Part shown: in pieces, positions 17,548 through 26,811 of the stretch
Numbering within the stretch: position 1 is the first letter of the stretch
Layout: every line of letters begins with the position of its first letter
Assembly: GCA_947650005.1 (NCBI GenBank)
Contig: CANSTU010000027.1
Coordinates: 1 to 40,134 of the forward strand
From: an uncultured Lachnospiraceae bacterium
GTDB taxonomy: Bacteria; Bacillota; Clostridia; Lachnospirales; Lachnospiraceae
Length of the DNA: 40,134 nucleotides
Direction: 5' to 3'
Position numbers and translations under genes: made by a program
Notes under the pieces: model-generated
Told to the model about the DNA's origin: nothing
The model's database searches: none
What the model saw: only the letters and a program-made list of their open reading frames with translations

Positions 17548-18432
17548 ATGCAGAACCAATCAAAATTCTCTTACAAAGCTGCGATGTTCGCAAGTTTTGC
17601 AGGGCCGGCGGTTTTTCTATTTTCGGCAGTGGTTATCGTGCCCTTCCTTTTCGGTTTTTATCTAACCTTTACCGGTTGGGACGGCATCTCCAGTGCAATT
17701 CCCTTCGTGGGTTTTGCCAACTATGCGGCACTCTTCAAGGACGGTACTTTCTGGGTATCTATGGGAAAGACCATCCTGTACGCGTTTGCTGCGGTTTTGC
17801 TGGCCAATGCAGTGGCCTTTGGGCTGGCTTTGCTTGTGACGGGAAAGATCAAGGGAAGTAATTTCTTCCGTGCGGCTTTCTACACCCCGAACCTGATCGG
17901 CGGTATCGTACTCGGTTATATCTGGCAGTTCGTTTTTAAGCAGGCCATCCTGGTGATCGGTGAAGCCACCGGTATCAGCTTGTTTTCTTCTTCCTGGCTG
18001 TCCGATCCCTTTAAGGCTTTCTGGGCATTAATCATTGTCACCGTATGGCAGTTATCCGGTTATCTGATGCTGATCTATATCGCAGGACTGATGGGCGTAT
18101 CCGAGGATTTGAGGGAAGCGGCCAAGATCGATGGATGCGACGAGAAACAGACCACTCGCTATATTACCCTTCCCATGATGATGGGTACTTTCACAATTTG
18201 CTTCTTCCTGGCGATTACAAGGGCTTTCGTAACCTATGATGTGAACATTTCCCTGACAGAGGGTGGCCCCTTCGGCAGCACCACATTGGCAGCTATGTAC
18301 GTGTATAACCAAGCATTCTCATCCAAAAAGTACGGCCTCGGCCAGGCTGAAGCCCTGGTTCTCTTCCTGGTAATCGCGGTGGTTGCCGTGACACAGGCCT
18401 TTATGGGTAAGAAGAAGGAGGTGGAAGCATAA
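17548..18432 (+). CDS. Sugar ABC importer, permease 1 (MalF/UgpA type)
   Basis: The 294-residue permease has six predicted spans and the EAA loop LREAAKIDGCDEKQTTRYITLPMM, with which it contacts the ATPase. GAGAGGAG lies upstream of the ATG. The stop TAA shares its last A with the next ATG, so the permeases are translationally coupled. No ATPase gene is in this cluster, as is common for Firmicute sugar importers that share a general MsmK-type ATPase encoded elsewhere. Confidence 0.9.
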   Translation: MQNQSKFSYKAAMFASFAGPAVFLFSAVVIVPFLFGFYLTFTGWDGISSAIPFVGFANYAALFKDGTFWVSMGKTILYAFAAVLLANAVAFGLALLVTGKIKGSNFFRAAFYTPNLIGGIVLGYIWQFVFKQAILVIGEATGISLFSSSWLSDPFKAFWALIIVTVWQLSGYLMLIYIAGLMGVSEDLREAAKIDGCDEKQTTRYITLPMMMGTFTICFFLAITRAFVTYDVNISLTEGGPFGSTTLAAMYVYNQAFSSKKYGLGQAEALVLFLVIAVVAVTQAFMGKKKEVEA

Positions 18433-19292
18433 TGGATCTGAATACGAAAGGATATATCAAAAAAAGAGTATCTATGACGGTCAAGATGATCATCCTGCTG
18501 GTGTGCTTTGTCATCTATATGTTTCCCTTTGTGATGGTGGTGATCAATTCTTTTAAAACGAAGAGAGATATTATCAGAGAACCCCTTTCCCTGATCGGCA
18601 GCCAGGGCGCCTCCGTGAAGAACTATGTGGATGCCTTTGTGAAGATGGACTTCCCTAAGACGTTCATGAATTCACTGTGCATCACCGGTTTTGCGGTGTT
18701 GCTGCTCATCATCGTGGCAGCCATGTGTGCATACATTTTCGTGCGTACGGATTATGCGCTGAATAAAGTCTTCTTCTCCCTGATGGTGGCATCCATGGTA
18801 ATCCCGTTCCAGGTTATCATGATCCCCCTGGTTTCCATTTACGGCGGACAGCTCCATCTGCTGAACCACAGATTGACGCTGATCCTGATGCATGTGGGCT
18901 TCTCAGTGGCAATGTCCGTGTTTATGTACCATGGCTTCATTAAGGGCAGCATCCCTTTGGCCCTGGAAGAGGCGGCGAGACTGGACGGATGTACCAGGCA
19001 TCAGACCTTCTTCCTGATCGTGCTTCCGCTTTTGAAGCCCACCACGGCAACCCTGGTGATCCTGTATGCCATGGGCTTCTGGAATGACTTCCTGCTTCCG
19101 TCCCTGGTGTTAACCAAAAAGGAACTGTACACCCTGCCCATCGCAACGCAGATGTTCTATGGAACCTATTCTTCCGATCTGGGATTGATTATGGCTTCCC
19201 TGATCATGGTGGTAATACCGGTTATCATCCTGTATCTGTTCCTTCAGAAGTACATTATCGCGGGCGTGGTTGCGGGCGCGGTGAAATCCTGA
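18432..19292 (+). CDS. Sugar ABC importer, permease 2 (MalG/UgpE type)
   Basis: The 286-residue permease has six spans: an N-terminal one at about 15-36 followed by NSFKTKRDIIREP, then the five-span core. The EAA loop is LEEAARLDGCTRHQTFFLIVLPLLKP. It overlaps the preceding gene by one base. It is last in the importer operon; a hairpin-SD-like element (CGCCCGT, loop GAAA, GCGGGCG at 19347-19364) and a terminator follow. Confidence 0.9.
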   Translation: MDLNTKGYIKKRVSMTVKMIILLVCFVIYMFPFVMVVINSFKTKRDIIREPLSLIGSQGASVKNYVDAFVKMDFPKTFMNSLCITGFAVLLLIIVAAMCAYIFVRTDYALNKVFFSLMVASMVIPFQVIMIPLVSIYGGQLHLLNHRLTLILMHVGFSVAMSVFMYHGFIKGSIPLALEEAARLDGCTRHQTFFLIVLPLLKPTTATLVILYAMGFWNDFLLPSLVLTKKELYTLPIATQMFYGTYSSDLGLIMASLIMVVIPVIILYLFLQKYIIAGVVAGAVKS

Positions 19293-19453
19293 CAGGGCTT
19301 GGGAGGAGCATACGCGGAAGTGTAGATTCGCGGATCCCGCCTTGGACGCCCGTGAAAGCGGGCGGATGAAAAGGAAACATCCATGCGCCGTTGCGCATGA
19401 AAACCGGTTGAACGTAGCGCTCCCCGAGAAGGAGACCGTCTGCCGGAATCCTG

Positions 19454-19479
19454 GGCCCGGCAGAAATGCCGGGCCTTTT
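19454..19479 (+). terminator. Rho-independent terminator after the sugar importer
   Basis: GGCCCGGC pairs with GCCGGGCC around AGAAAT, followed by TTTT. An upstream CTGCCGG could pair with CCCGGCAG instead, giving an alternative fold. Confidence 0.75.
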
Positions 19480-19503
19480 GTGTAAACCGTTTTTGGGATT
19501 ATG

Positions 19504-19532
19504 TTTACAATGGAAGATATATTTGATAGAAT
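19504..19532 (+). promoter_or_regulatory. Promoter of the LacI regulator gene
   Basis: TTTACA, a 17-base spacer and TAGAAT, about 60 bases before the regulator start. Confidence 0.55.
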
Positions 19533-19591
19533 TAATCCGATGATTCATGAAATGCCACAAGGCTGAATCGCAGGCAGGAGGTAAATTGTGT

Positions 19592-20581
19592 ATGATAACA
19601 ATTAGAGAAGTTGCCGCCGCTGCCGGTGTATCGGTGGGAACGGTATCCAAGGTCCTGAACAATATGTATGTGAAGCCGGCCAACAGGAAAAAGGTGGAGG
19701 CGGCCATACAGGATCTGGGATATCATGTGAACACCTATGCCCAAGGGCTGAGGGCACAGCAGACTTATACAGTGGCGATCATCGTTCCGGATCTGGTGAA
19801 TCCGTTCTTCGCATTGTTGGTGAACTATGTGGAGCAGGTGCTCGCGGCGGTGGGGTACAGGCTTCTGGTGTGCAATTCCCATTGCAATGCGGATCGGGAA
19901 TTGGCCTATATCAATATGGCAAAGCAGAATAAAGTGGACGGACTGATTTCCATATCCTACAGCAACATGGACGAATACCTGGAGGCGGACATACCTTTTG
20001 TACCCATTGACAGGCATTTCCGGTATCCCACATGCTGTATTTCCAGTGACAACGATATGGGAGGCAGGCTAGCGGCCCAGAAGTTTATCGATACAGGATG
20101 CAGGAATGTGATCTATATACGGAATGGTTCCCATCTGCTGGGAGAGACGTTGAAACGTGGCAGAAGTTTTATGAACGTCTGCGAGCAGGCAGGGGTAAAT
20201 GCATCCAGTATGGATTTTGGGGAGGAGACCACCCTGACCAGACAGCAGATCAGGAAGATTTATGATTTCCTGGAACGCAGCGTACGGGATGGCAGACTGA
20301 TCTATGACGGTATTTTTACGAGTTCCGATGTGCATGCGGTTGCAGTGGAGAGAAAGCTCAGGGACATGGATATCCGTATACCCGAAGACGTACAGATCAT
20401 CGGATATGATGGGCTGCGTGTTCTGAATACAGGAGATTATGCCGTGTCCAGTATCGCACAGCCGGTGAAGGATATGGCAGTGGCCTGTGTGGATGCGCTG
20501 GTGAAAATGATTGAAAAGAAGCCAGTGGAAGACGGCGTCATCCTTCCGGTACGCTTTGTGGAAGGTGGGACGACGAAATAA
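19592..20581 (+). CDS. LacI-family transcriptional regulator
   Basis: The 329-residue regulator has an N-terminal helix-turn-helix (TIREVAAAAGVSVGTVSKVLNN), the hinge helix region (AQGLRAQQT) and a periplasmic-binding-like effector domain (VAIIVPDLVNPFFA, FTSSDVHAVAV, IIGYDG, SSIAQP). It should bind the TGAAACGATTCA sites in front of the sugar importer and release them on binding the imported sugar or a derivative; this link rests on proximity and site symmetry. The start at 19592 has AGGAGG ten bases upstream. It has its own promoter. Confidence 0.9.
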   Translation: MITIREVAAAAGVSVGTVSKVLNNMYVKPANRKKVEAAIQDLGYHVNTYAQGLRAQQTYTVAIIVPDLVNPFFALLVNYVEQVLAAVGYRLLVCNSHCNADRELAYINMAKQNKVDGLISISYSNMDEYLEADIPFVPIDRHFRYPTCCISSDNDMGGRLAAQKFIDTGCRNVIYIRNGSHLLGETLKRGRSFMNVCEQAGVNASSMDFGEETTLTRQQIRKIYDFLERSVRDGRLIYDGIFTSSDVHAVAVERKLRDMDIRIPEDVQIIGYDGLRVLNTGDYAVSSIAQPVKDMAVACVDALVKMIEKKPVEDGVILPVRFVEGGTTK

Positions 20582-20689
20582 AATTCCGACGAAAAAAATC
20601 GACGAAATAGAATACCCTATGGATAGTCTGTGAATCCCGTTTTGGCGCAGAAGCCAGGTGGTAGAGGGAAAGGACAAAAAGGGAATCTA

Positions 20690-20721
20690 AAATCCGGCGT
20701 GACGAAAATCACGCCGGATTT
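20690..20721. terminator. Bidirectional terminator between convergent genes
   Basis: AAATCCGGCGTGA pairs perfectly with TCACGCCGGATTT. The A/T ends can serve the LacI gene on one strand and the acidic repeat protein gene on the other. Confidence 0.65.
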
Positions 20722-20770
20722 ATAAAACATCTCTTGCCTTTAAAACATCTATTGTCTTTCGTACAACCGT

Positions 20771-21523
20771 TTAGAAATGCATTTCCTGACCGTCATCCTG
20801 CGCCGTCCCATCAGGGGAAGCCTGCTGCGTCTGAGGCGCATCGTCGGGTTTTATATCTTCTGTAGCTTCTGCCTCCGGCTGCTGTATCTCGTCTTCCGCC
20901 ATGGCAGAAGCACTGTTCATGGTAGCGTTAATCTTCGCGCCCACCCGGTTTACCGCCTTTTCCGTGGCTTCTTTTACCCGATTGAGCGCATGCTCCATTT
21001 GCTCATCTACATTAGCATATTCGTTGCTGTTGCGGATTCGCTCCACTGCTTCGTTGATTTTACCGGTTACGGCTCCAAATTCTTCGGAATTGCGGATCTT
21101 GGTAACGGCCCCGTCCACCCGGCTGGTAACCGTACCGAATTCTTCTGAGGAACGGATTTTATTTACCGCGTCCTCCACCTTTCCAGATACGCTGCTGATG
21201 ACTTCATCAGCCTTATCCTTTGCTTTCTGAAAATCCAGGGATACATAGGAACGGGAAGCGCTGTGGAGCTCGCTTTCTTCCGAGAGAGGTTCTTCGTCGG
21301 CTTCTTCTTCCTGGATATCTTCCTGTACGGTATTTTCGGCGTCCTTTTCCCCGTCATCAAGGTCGTCAAACTTGTCGTATTCATCAAAATCGTCATCAAC
21401 CCCGGCATCCTCGCTGGTGGAAGATGAATGCCTGCCTTTCAGATAATACCAGGCTCCTGCAGCCGCTGCACCGAATGCTGCGGCGGTAAGAAATTTCCCG
21501 AACCCGCTTTTTTTTCTGGCCAT
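20771..21523 (-). CDS. Acidic membrane-anchored protein with 21-residue repeats
   Basis: I do not recognise this 250-residue protein. It has a basic start (MARKKSGFGK), one hydrophobic Ala-rich segment (about 11-27) that could anchor it, and a very acidic region (about 38-82). Three 21-residue amphipathic repeats follow at roughly 112-175 (cores DAVNKIRSSEEFG, GAVTKIRNSEEFG, EAVERIRNSNEYA). Another helical stretch and a Pro/Gln/Asp-rich tail end it. The repeats predict a long helix or coiled coil. AGAAAGGGG lies before the ATG. It is single and convergent with lacI. Confidence 0.75.
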   Translation of the reverse strand: MARKKSGFGKFLTAAAFGAAAAGAWYYLKGRHSSSTSEDAGVDDDFDEYDKFDDLDDGEKDAENTVQEDIQEEEADEEPLSEESELHSASRSYVSLDFQKAKDKADEVISSVSGKVEDAVNKIRSSEEFGTVTSRVDGAVTKIRNSEEFGAVTGKINEAVERIRNSNEYANVDEQMEHALNRVKEATEKAVNRVGAKINATMNSASAMAEDEIQQPEAEATEDIKPDDAPQTQQASPDGTAQDDGQEMHF

Positions 21524-21595
21524 GGCTAATACCCCTTTCTAAGGTCATGCTATTGATGGGGATTCCTGCCGCAGACTGCCTTCTAGTAGAGCAGC

Positions 21596-21634
21596 TCCTT
21601 CCGCCTGGAAATCCTTTCCAGTAGAGGAGGCGGC
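21596..21634. other. Small inverted repeat in the TetR upstream region
   Basis: CTGGAAA, TCC, TTTCCAG is a perfect hairpin, flanked by CCGCC and GGCGG. The rest of 21524-21817 is AT-rich with a direct repeat GTATTAAA near 21690-21708 that might be an operator. No gene is seen. Confidence 0.4.
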
Positions 21635-21817
21635 ATTCCCTATTTCTCTTGTATTTTAATACTATTTTGCGGTTTTGAAAAGAAAATATGTATTAAAATT
21701 GTATTAAATTTTGTCGTGTAAAAAGTTAAAAATGCTTGAGATAATAGAGGATAGATGATAAGATGAGATCGTTCAGGAAACGGCCGGGCCGGCCGGGAGA
21801 AAATGCAGGGTATACAG

Positions 21818-22462
21818 ATGAATAACCGTTTTTTTGACGTGAAAAAAGAGAAGCAGGATCGGATTATAAATGCTGCGCTGCAGATATTTGCGCGCAACGG
21901 ATACAGGCGTGCCAGTACGGATGATATTGTCAGAATAGCTTCCATCAGCAAGGGACTTTTGTTCCACTATTTTGGAAGCAAATTGGAATTGTATGCTTTC
22001 CTATATGATTATAGTGCAAAATACATGCTGCTGGAGCTGTCAGGAGAGGTAAAATCCACAGAAACGGATTATTTTAAACTGCTTCGGCATATGGAGCGGG
22101 CCAGGATAAGGGTTTTGAAAACCTATCCCTATATGCGGCGTTTTATGGACCGGGTGGAAGAAGAGGACTGCGAGGAGGCGTTGGAGGCTGTGGAGCCGGC
22201 GCGCCAGGCATATCAGGAACGGATCCGCGGTATGATGGCACAGGCGGACTATCATATATTTGAGCCTTTGGCAGATCCGGATCTGGCGGCAAAATGTGTG
22301 GAATACACACTAAAGGGAATGACGGAGGAACACAGCCGCCGATTTGATTATACGCCGGACGGGCTATATCAGGAAATTTGTGTATATTTGGATCTGTTTG
22401 ATGGGATTTTTGGGAAGGGAAGACAAAATCCGAATGAAGAGGAAGATTACACGGATTCATAG
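21818..22462 (+). CDS. TetR-family transcriptional regulator
   Basis: The 214-residue regulator has an N-terminal TetR helix-turn-helix: KQDRIINAALQIFARNGY, STDDIVRIASISKGLLFHYFGSK. The C-terminal domain is all-helical and diverged and should bind an unknown ligand. AGGG seven bases upstream supports the ATG at 21818; the ATG at 21803 with GGGAG very close is the alternative and adds five residues. It is divergent from the acidic protein gene and may control it or itself; no clear operator was found. Confidence 0.85.
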   Translation: MNNRFFDVKKEKQDRIINAALQIFARNGYRRASTDDIVRIASISKGLLFHYFGSKLELYAFLYDYSAKYMLLELSGEVKSTETDYFKLLRHMERARIRVLKTYPYMRRFMDRVEEEDCEEALEAVEPARQAYQERIRGMMAQADYHIFEPLADPDLAAKCVEYTLKGMTEEHSRRFDYTPDGLYQEICVYLDLFDGIFGKGRQNPNEEEDYTDS

Positions 22463-22540
22463 GTTTGTCTTCTTTTATGTGCTATAGAAGGATTATTTTG
22501 GGCATTATGTAGAAAATCCGGAGAGGCCGTCGATGTGTCC

Positions 22541-22569
22541 TTGATTCCTGAAAAGCGGTGCGCTATACT
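22541..22569 (+). promoter_or_regulatory. Promoter of the purine genes
   Basis: TTGATT, 17 bases, TATACT. This strong match places the transcript start near 22576, about 110 bases before purC. Confidence 0.65.
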
Positions 22570-22570
22570 T

Positions 22571-22687
22571 GACGGGTAAACAGGTTCTGCAAAATTTTCG
22601 GAAGGGTTCTCCATACAGAGGGTCCCGTCTGAATTTAGCCTGGAGATTGACAGGCAGTTCCCCCTCACAGAAAGGTTAGGTAGGATA
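22571..22687 (+). other. purC leader with a long-range stem
   Basis: GACGGG just after the -10 pairs with CCCGTC near 22624-22629, enclosing about 47 bases. I see no purine riboswitch core. It could be a regulatory leader, or the pairing could be chance. Confidence 0.35.
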
Positions 22688-23392
22688 ATGGAAAAATTGG
22701 AACAGCTCTACGAAGGTAAGGCGAAGAAGGTATTTAAAACCGAGGATCCGGATGTACTCATCGTGGATTATAAGGACGATGCCACCGCTTTTAACGGAGT
22801 CAAAAAGGGGACGATCGTGGGAAAGGGTGTTATCAATAACCGGATGAGCAACCATGTGGATAAATTGCTGGAGGAAAAGGGAGTTCCTACCCATTATATA
22901 GAGGAGCTCAGCGACAGGGAAACCGCTGTGAAGAAAGTGGAGATCGTACCCCTGGAAGTAATTATCCGAAATGTGGCTGCAGGGAGCTTTTCCAAGAGAC
23001 TGGGCGTGCCGGAAGGAACGGATTTTGCGGAACCCACCATCGAGTTCAGCTACAAAAACGATGAACTGGGAGATCCTTTGATCAATTCCTATTTTGCGGT
23101 AGCTTTAAAGCTCGCCACTTGGGAGGAGATCGAGGTCATCAAGAAATATGCTTTTAAAGTGAACGAAGTGCTAAAGGATTATTTCCTTCAGGCGGATATC
23201 AAGCTGATAGACTTTAAGATTGAATTCGGCCGTTATCATGGACAGATCATCCTGGCTGACGAGATCAGCCCGGATACCTGCCGTCTGTGGGATGTGCATA
23301 CCAATGAAAAATTGGATAAAGATCGTTTTCGCCGTGACCTGGGAAATGTGGAAGAAGCCTATAATGAGGTTTTCAAACGGCTGGGACTGTGA
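22688..23392 (+). CDS. purC: SAICAR synthetase (phosphoribosylaminoimidazole-succinocarboxamide synthase)
   Basis: This 234-residue cytosolic enzyme joins CAIR and aspartate using ATP in de novo purine synthesis. It shows YEGKAKKVF (nucleotide-binding loop), [23 protein letters not shown] and the C-terminal [30 protein letters not shown] signature. The length is normal for the bacterial short form. It is the first gene of the purine run and is followed after about 100 bases by purF, with a hairpin between. Confidence 0.96.
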   Translation: MEKLEQLYEGKAKKVFKTEDPDVLIVDYKDDATAFNGVKKGTIVGKGVINNRMSNHVDKLLEEKGVPTHYIEELSDRETAVKKVEIVPLEVIIRNVAAGSFSKRLGVPEGTDFAEPTIEFSYKNDELGDPLINSYFAVALKLATWEEIEVIKKYAFKVNEVLKDYFLQADIKLIDFKIEFGRYHGQIILADEISPDTCRLWDVHTNEKLDKDRFRRDLGNVEEAYNEVFKRLGL

Positions 23393-23416
23393 CCGAAAAA
23401 CGAAGTGTATGGGATG

Positions 23417-23439
23417 GGCCGCGGAGGGTTTCCGCGGCC
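23417..23439 (+). other. Intercistronic hairpin purC-purF
   Basis: GGCCGCGGA pairs perfectly with TCCGCGGCC. There is no T tract, so a processing or stabilising element is more likely than a terminator. Confidence 0.5.
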
Positions 23440-23496
23440 TGTGTCGTTTGACGGATGCAGGCCGTTTGCGTTTAGGCAGCAGGAAGGAGAGGAAGA

Positions 23497-24942
23497 ATGG
23501 CGGAAAAGGATATCGAAGAATGGACAGGGGAGAAGCCAGGCGAGGAATGCGGCGTATTTGGTATGTATGATTTTGACGGCACAGATGTGGCGGATACCAT
23601 TTATTATGGGCTGTTGGCGCTGCAGCACAGGGGGCAGGAAAGCTGCGGCATAGCGGTGAGCGATACCGCAGGACCGAAGGGGAAAGTGGTAAGCGTGAGA
23701 GAAATGGGGCTGGTGAACGAGGCCTTTCACCAGGAAAATCTGGGAAGCCTGCGGGGGGATATCGGCGTAGGGCATGTGCGGTATTCCACGGCGGGAAATA
23801 GTGTGCGGGAAAACGCTCAGCCGTTGGTGCTCAATTATGTGAAGGGTACGCTAGGGCTCGCCCACAACGGGAACCTGATAAATGCCCCGGAGTTGAGAAG
23901 AGAGCTGGAATACACGGGGGCCATCTTCCAGACAACCATCGATTCGGAGGTGATCGCCTATCATATCGCAAGGGAACGGCTGAATGCCCGGACGGTTGAA
24001 GAGGCGGTAGGAAGGGCCATGAAGAAGATTAAGGGTGCCTATTGCCTGGTGATCATGTCTCCGCGTAAGCTGATAGGCGCTAGGGATCCCTATGGTTTCC
24101 GGCCCCTGTGCATCGGGAAGAGGGGGAACGCCTATGTGCTGGCCTCGGAAACCTGTGCCTTAGACACGGTGGGGGCGCAGTTTGTACGGGATGTGCTTCC
24201 GGGCGAAATCGTGACGATCACGCCGCAGGCAGGGATCCTGTCGGACACCAGCATGTGTATCCCGCCTGGGAAGCATGCCAGATGCATTTTCGAATATATC
24301 TATTTTGCCAGGCCGGACAGCTATTTCGACGGGGCAAGCGTCTATCGCGCCAGAACTCTCGCCGGGAAGTTCCTGGCCATGGATTCGCCGGTGGAAGCGG
24401 ATATTGTGGTGGGAGTGCCGGAATCGGGAAACTGTGCAGCAATGGGATATGCCATGCAGTCGAAGATTCCCTATGGAGTCGCCTTTGTGAAAAATGCTTA
24501 TATTGGCAGGACGTTTATCAAACCGGGACAGAAGAACAGGGAAAACAGCGTGCAGGTAAAGCTGAATGCGTTGCGGGAGGTGGTGGAAGGAAAAAGAGTG
24601 ATCATGATCGACGACTCTATTGTGCGGGGGACTACATCTGACCGGATCGTGCGCATGCTCCGTGAGGCCGGGGCTAGCCAGATCCATATGCGCGTCAGCT
24701 CACCTCCGTTCCTGTGGCCCTGTTATTTCGGGACGGATGTGCCGGCCCGGGATCAGCTGATTGCGTATGAACACAGTACGGAGGAAATCCGAAAGATCAT
24801 CGGCGCCGATTCCTTGGCTTATCTGCGGGAAGAACGGTTGGAAGAAATGGTGGGCGGCCTAGAGATCTGCAAGGGATGTTTTACCGGAAAATACCCCATA
24901 GAGCCTCCCATAGAGGACATACGAGGAGAATTTGACCGGTAG
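23497..24942 (+). CDS. purF: Amidophosphoribosyltransferase
   Basis: This 481-residue enzyme makes phosphoribosylamine from PRPP and glutamine, the first committed purine step. A 17-residue propeptide precedes the nucleophile Cys18 (EECGVFGMYD), which should become the N-terminus after cleavage. Glutaminase residues follow (LQHRGQES, HVRYSTAG, HNGNL). The PRPP loop is VIMIDDSIVRGTT. Cysteines in CIFEYIYFARPDS and ICKGCFTGKYP suggest the Fe-S-containing B. subtilis-type enzyme. GGAGAGGAAG lies upstream of the ATG. Confidence 0.96.
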   Translation: MAEKDIEEWTGEKPGEECGVFGMYDFDGTDVADTIYYGLLALQHRGQESCGIAVSDTAGPKGKVVSVREMGLVNEAFHQENLGSLRGDIGVGHVRYSTAGNSVRENAQPLVLNYVKGTLGLAHNGNLINAPELRRELEYTGAIFQTTIDSEVIAYHIARERLNARTVEEAVGRAMKKIKGAYCLVIMSPRKLIGARDPYGFRPLCIGKRGNAYVLASETCALDTVGAQFVRDVLPGEIVTITPQAGILSDTSMCIPPGKHARCIFEYIYFARPDSYFDGASVYRARTLAGKFLAMDSPVEADIVVGVPESGNCAAMGYAMQSKIPYGVAFVKNAYIGRTFIKPGQKNRENSVQVKLNALREVVEGKRVIMIDDSIVRGTTSDRIVRMLREAGASQIHMRVSSPPFLWPCYFGTDVPARDQLIAYEHSTEEIRKIIGADSLAYLREERLEEMVGGLEICKGCFTGKYPIEPPIEDIRGEFDR

Positions 24943-24967
24943 GGGAAGCCGGGATGACCACAGGCTG

Positions 24968-24992
24968 TCGTTCTCCCGCCGGGGGAGAACGA
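24968..24992 (+). other. Intercistronic hairpin purF-purB
   Basis: TCGTTCTCCC pairs perfectly with GGGAGAACGA around GCCGG, with no T tract. It is the second such element in this operon. Confidence 0.5.
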
Positions 24993-25056
24993 TACGTAAG
25001 GCAGGGGGAAGACAGCAGATAAAAAAGTGGAAAGAGGAAAGGAGCAGCAAAAAACA

Positions 25057-26496
25057 ATGAGCAATAATACAGACAGATATGTGAGCCCGCTTTCGGAAAG
25101 ATATGCGAGCAGGGAAATGCAGTATATTTTTTCGCCGGACATGAAGTTTTGCACCTGGAGGAAGCTGTGGATCGCGCTGGCGCAGACCGAACAAGAACTG
25201 GGGCTTCCCATCACGGATGAACAGATCGAGGAATTGAAGGCCCATGCGGAGGACATCAATTATGAGGTGGCGCGGGAGCGGGAACGGGAAGTGCGCCACG
25301 ACGTCATGAGCCATGTGTATGCCTACGGTGTACAGTGCCCGAAGGCAAAGGGCATCATCCATCTGGGGGCGACTTCCTGTTATGTGGGGGACAATACGGA
25401 TATCATCGTGATGCGGGAAGCCCTGCTTCTGGTAAAAAAGAAGCTGGTGAACGTTCTTTCCGAGCTGTCTTCCTTTGCGGCTGCGTATAAAGACCTTCCC
25501 ACTCTGGCTTTTACCCATTTTCAGCCCGCCCAGCCCACCACTGTGGGAAAACGTGCCACGCTGTGGATGCAGGAATTCTGCCTGGATTTGGAGGATCTCA
25601 ATTATGTGCTTTCTACGCTAAAGCTTCTTGGATCCAAGGGAACTACTGGAACCCAGGCCTCTTTCCTGGAGCTCTTCGACGGTGACATGGAAAAAGTAAA
25701 TGCCGTGGATCCCATGATTGCGGCGAAAATGGGATTTGACGCCTGCTACCCCGTGTCCGGGCAGACCTATTCCCGGAAGGTGGATACCCGGGTGCTGAAC
25801 GTCCTTGCCGGCATCGCGGCCAGCGCCACCAAGATGGCGGGAGATATCCGGCTCCTGCAGCATTTAAAGGAAGTGGAGGAACCCTTTGAAAAGGGCCAGA
25901 TCGGTTCTTCCGCGATGGCCTATAAGCGCAATCCCATGCGGAGTGAGCGGATCGCTTCCCTGGCCCGCTATGTGATCGTGGACGCGCTGAATCCGGCCGT
26001 CACCTCCGCGACTCAGTGGTTTGAACGGACCCTGGACGATTCCGCCAATAAGCGCCTGTCCGTCCCGGAGGGATTTTTGGCCATCGACGGTATTCTGGAT
26101 TTGTGCCTGAACGTAGTGGACGGCCTGGTGGTGTATCCAAAGGTGATTGAAAAGCGGCTGCGCAGCGAGCTTCCCTTTATGGCCACGGAAAATATCATGA
26201 TGGACGCGGTAAAGAAAGGCGGCGACCGTCAGGTGCTGCATGAAAGAATCAGGGAACTTTCCATGGAAGCCGGAAGGAGGGTGAAGGAGGAAGGCGGAGA
26301 AAATAACCTGCTGGAGCTGATCGCCAAGGAGCCCCTGTTTATGACTACGCCAGAGGAACTGGCCCGTACCATGGATCCCTCCTCCTATGTGGGCTGTGCG
26401 CCTGCCCAGACGGATGCTTTCCTGAAAGATGTGATCGCTCCGATTTTGGAGGAAAATAAGGAATTGCTCGGCGTGAAGGCGCAGATTAACGTGTAG
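25057..26496 (+). CDS. purB: Adenylosuccinate lyase
   Basis: This 479-residue enzyme of the fumarase/aspartase superfamily cleaves SAICAR and adenylosuccinate, releasing fumarate. The signature GSSAMAYKRNPMRSE has the catalytic serine at 284-285. HLGATSCYVGDN and HFQPAQPTTVGKR carry the other active-site residues. The length resembles the longer eukaryote-like PurB form. The start is taken at MSNNTDRY (25057) with AAAGGAG about 12 bases upstream; a GTG at 25027 is less likely. It works with purC (same pathway) and with purA downstream. Confidence 0.95.
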   Translation: MSNNTDRYVSPLSERYASREMQYIFSPDMKFCTWRKLWIALAQTEQELGLPITDEQIEELKAHAEDINYEVAREREREVRHDVMSHVYAYGVQCPKAKGIIHLGATSCYVGDNTDIIVMREALLLVKKKLVNVLSELSSFAAAYKDLPTLAFTHFQPAQPTTVGKRATLWMQEFCLDLEDLNYVLSTLKLLGSKGTTGTQASFLELFDGDMEKVNAVDPMIAAKMGFDACYPVSGQTYSRKVDTRVLNVLAGIAASATKMAGDIRLLQHLKEVEEPFEKGQIGSSAMAYKRNPMRSERIASLARYVIVDALNPAVTSATQWFERTLDDSANKRLSVPEGFLAIDGILDLCLNVVDGLVVYPKVIEKRLRSELPFMATENIMMDAVKKGGDRQVLHERIRELSMEAGRRVKEEGGENNLLELIAKEPLFMTTPEELARTMDPSSYVGCAPAQTDAFLKDVIAPILEENKELLGVKAQINV

Positions 26497-26776
26497 GATA
26501 ATAGCTGTTTCCTTGGCCGTGGCCTTTTCGGGCTGCGTGCGAAATGGGCTGTTTTGGCTCCGCCGGGGAAGGGCGGGGCTGCGGATGCTTTTTGGGCGCA
26601 GTCATGCCGGGTATTCCGGCGGGGGCTGGACGCTTCACGGTTAGGGCCAAAGTATGCAATTTTCGTGTGCAGCTTGGGAGGGTCATTATCGGTAAGGAAA
26701 GAAGGAGAGGCGCGAATATTTCAGAAAAAGCCAATAGACATAAGCTGTACTAATTATTTTTATAAGAAATATTGAT

Positions 26777-26805
26777 TTTACTTATGTATAACCGTGGACT
26801 ATAAT
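26777..26805 (+). promoter_or_regulatory. Promoter of purA
   Basis: TTTACT, 17 bases, TATAAT. Upstream, 26497-26776 holds no gene. GGCTCCGCC/GGCGGGGCT near 26554-26577, followed by TTTTT about ten bases later, may end the purB transcript. Confidence 0.6.
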
Positions 26806-26811
26806 CATTAT

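Noticed and set aside
22571-22687. Guanine/adenine-type purine riboswitch before purC
   Set aside because: The conserved three-way-junction and loop bases of that class are absent.
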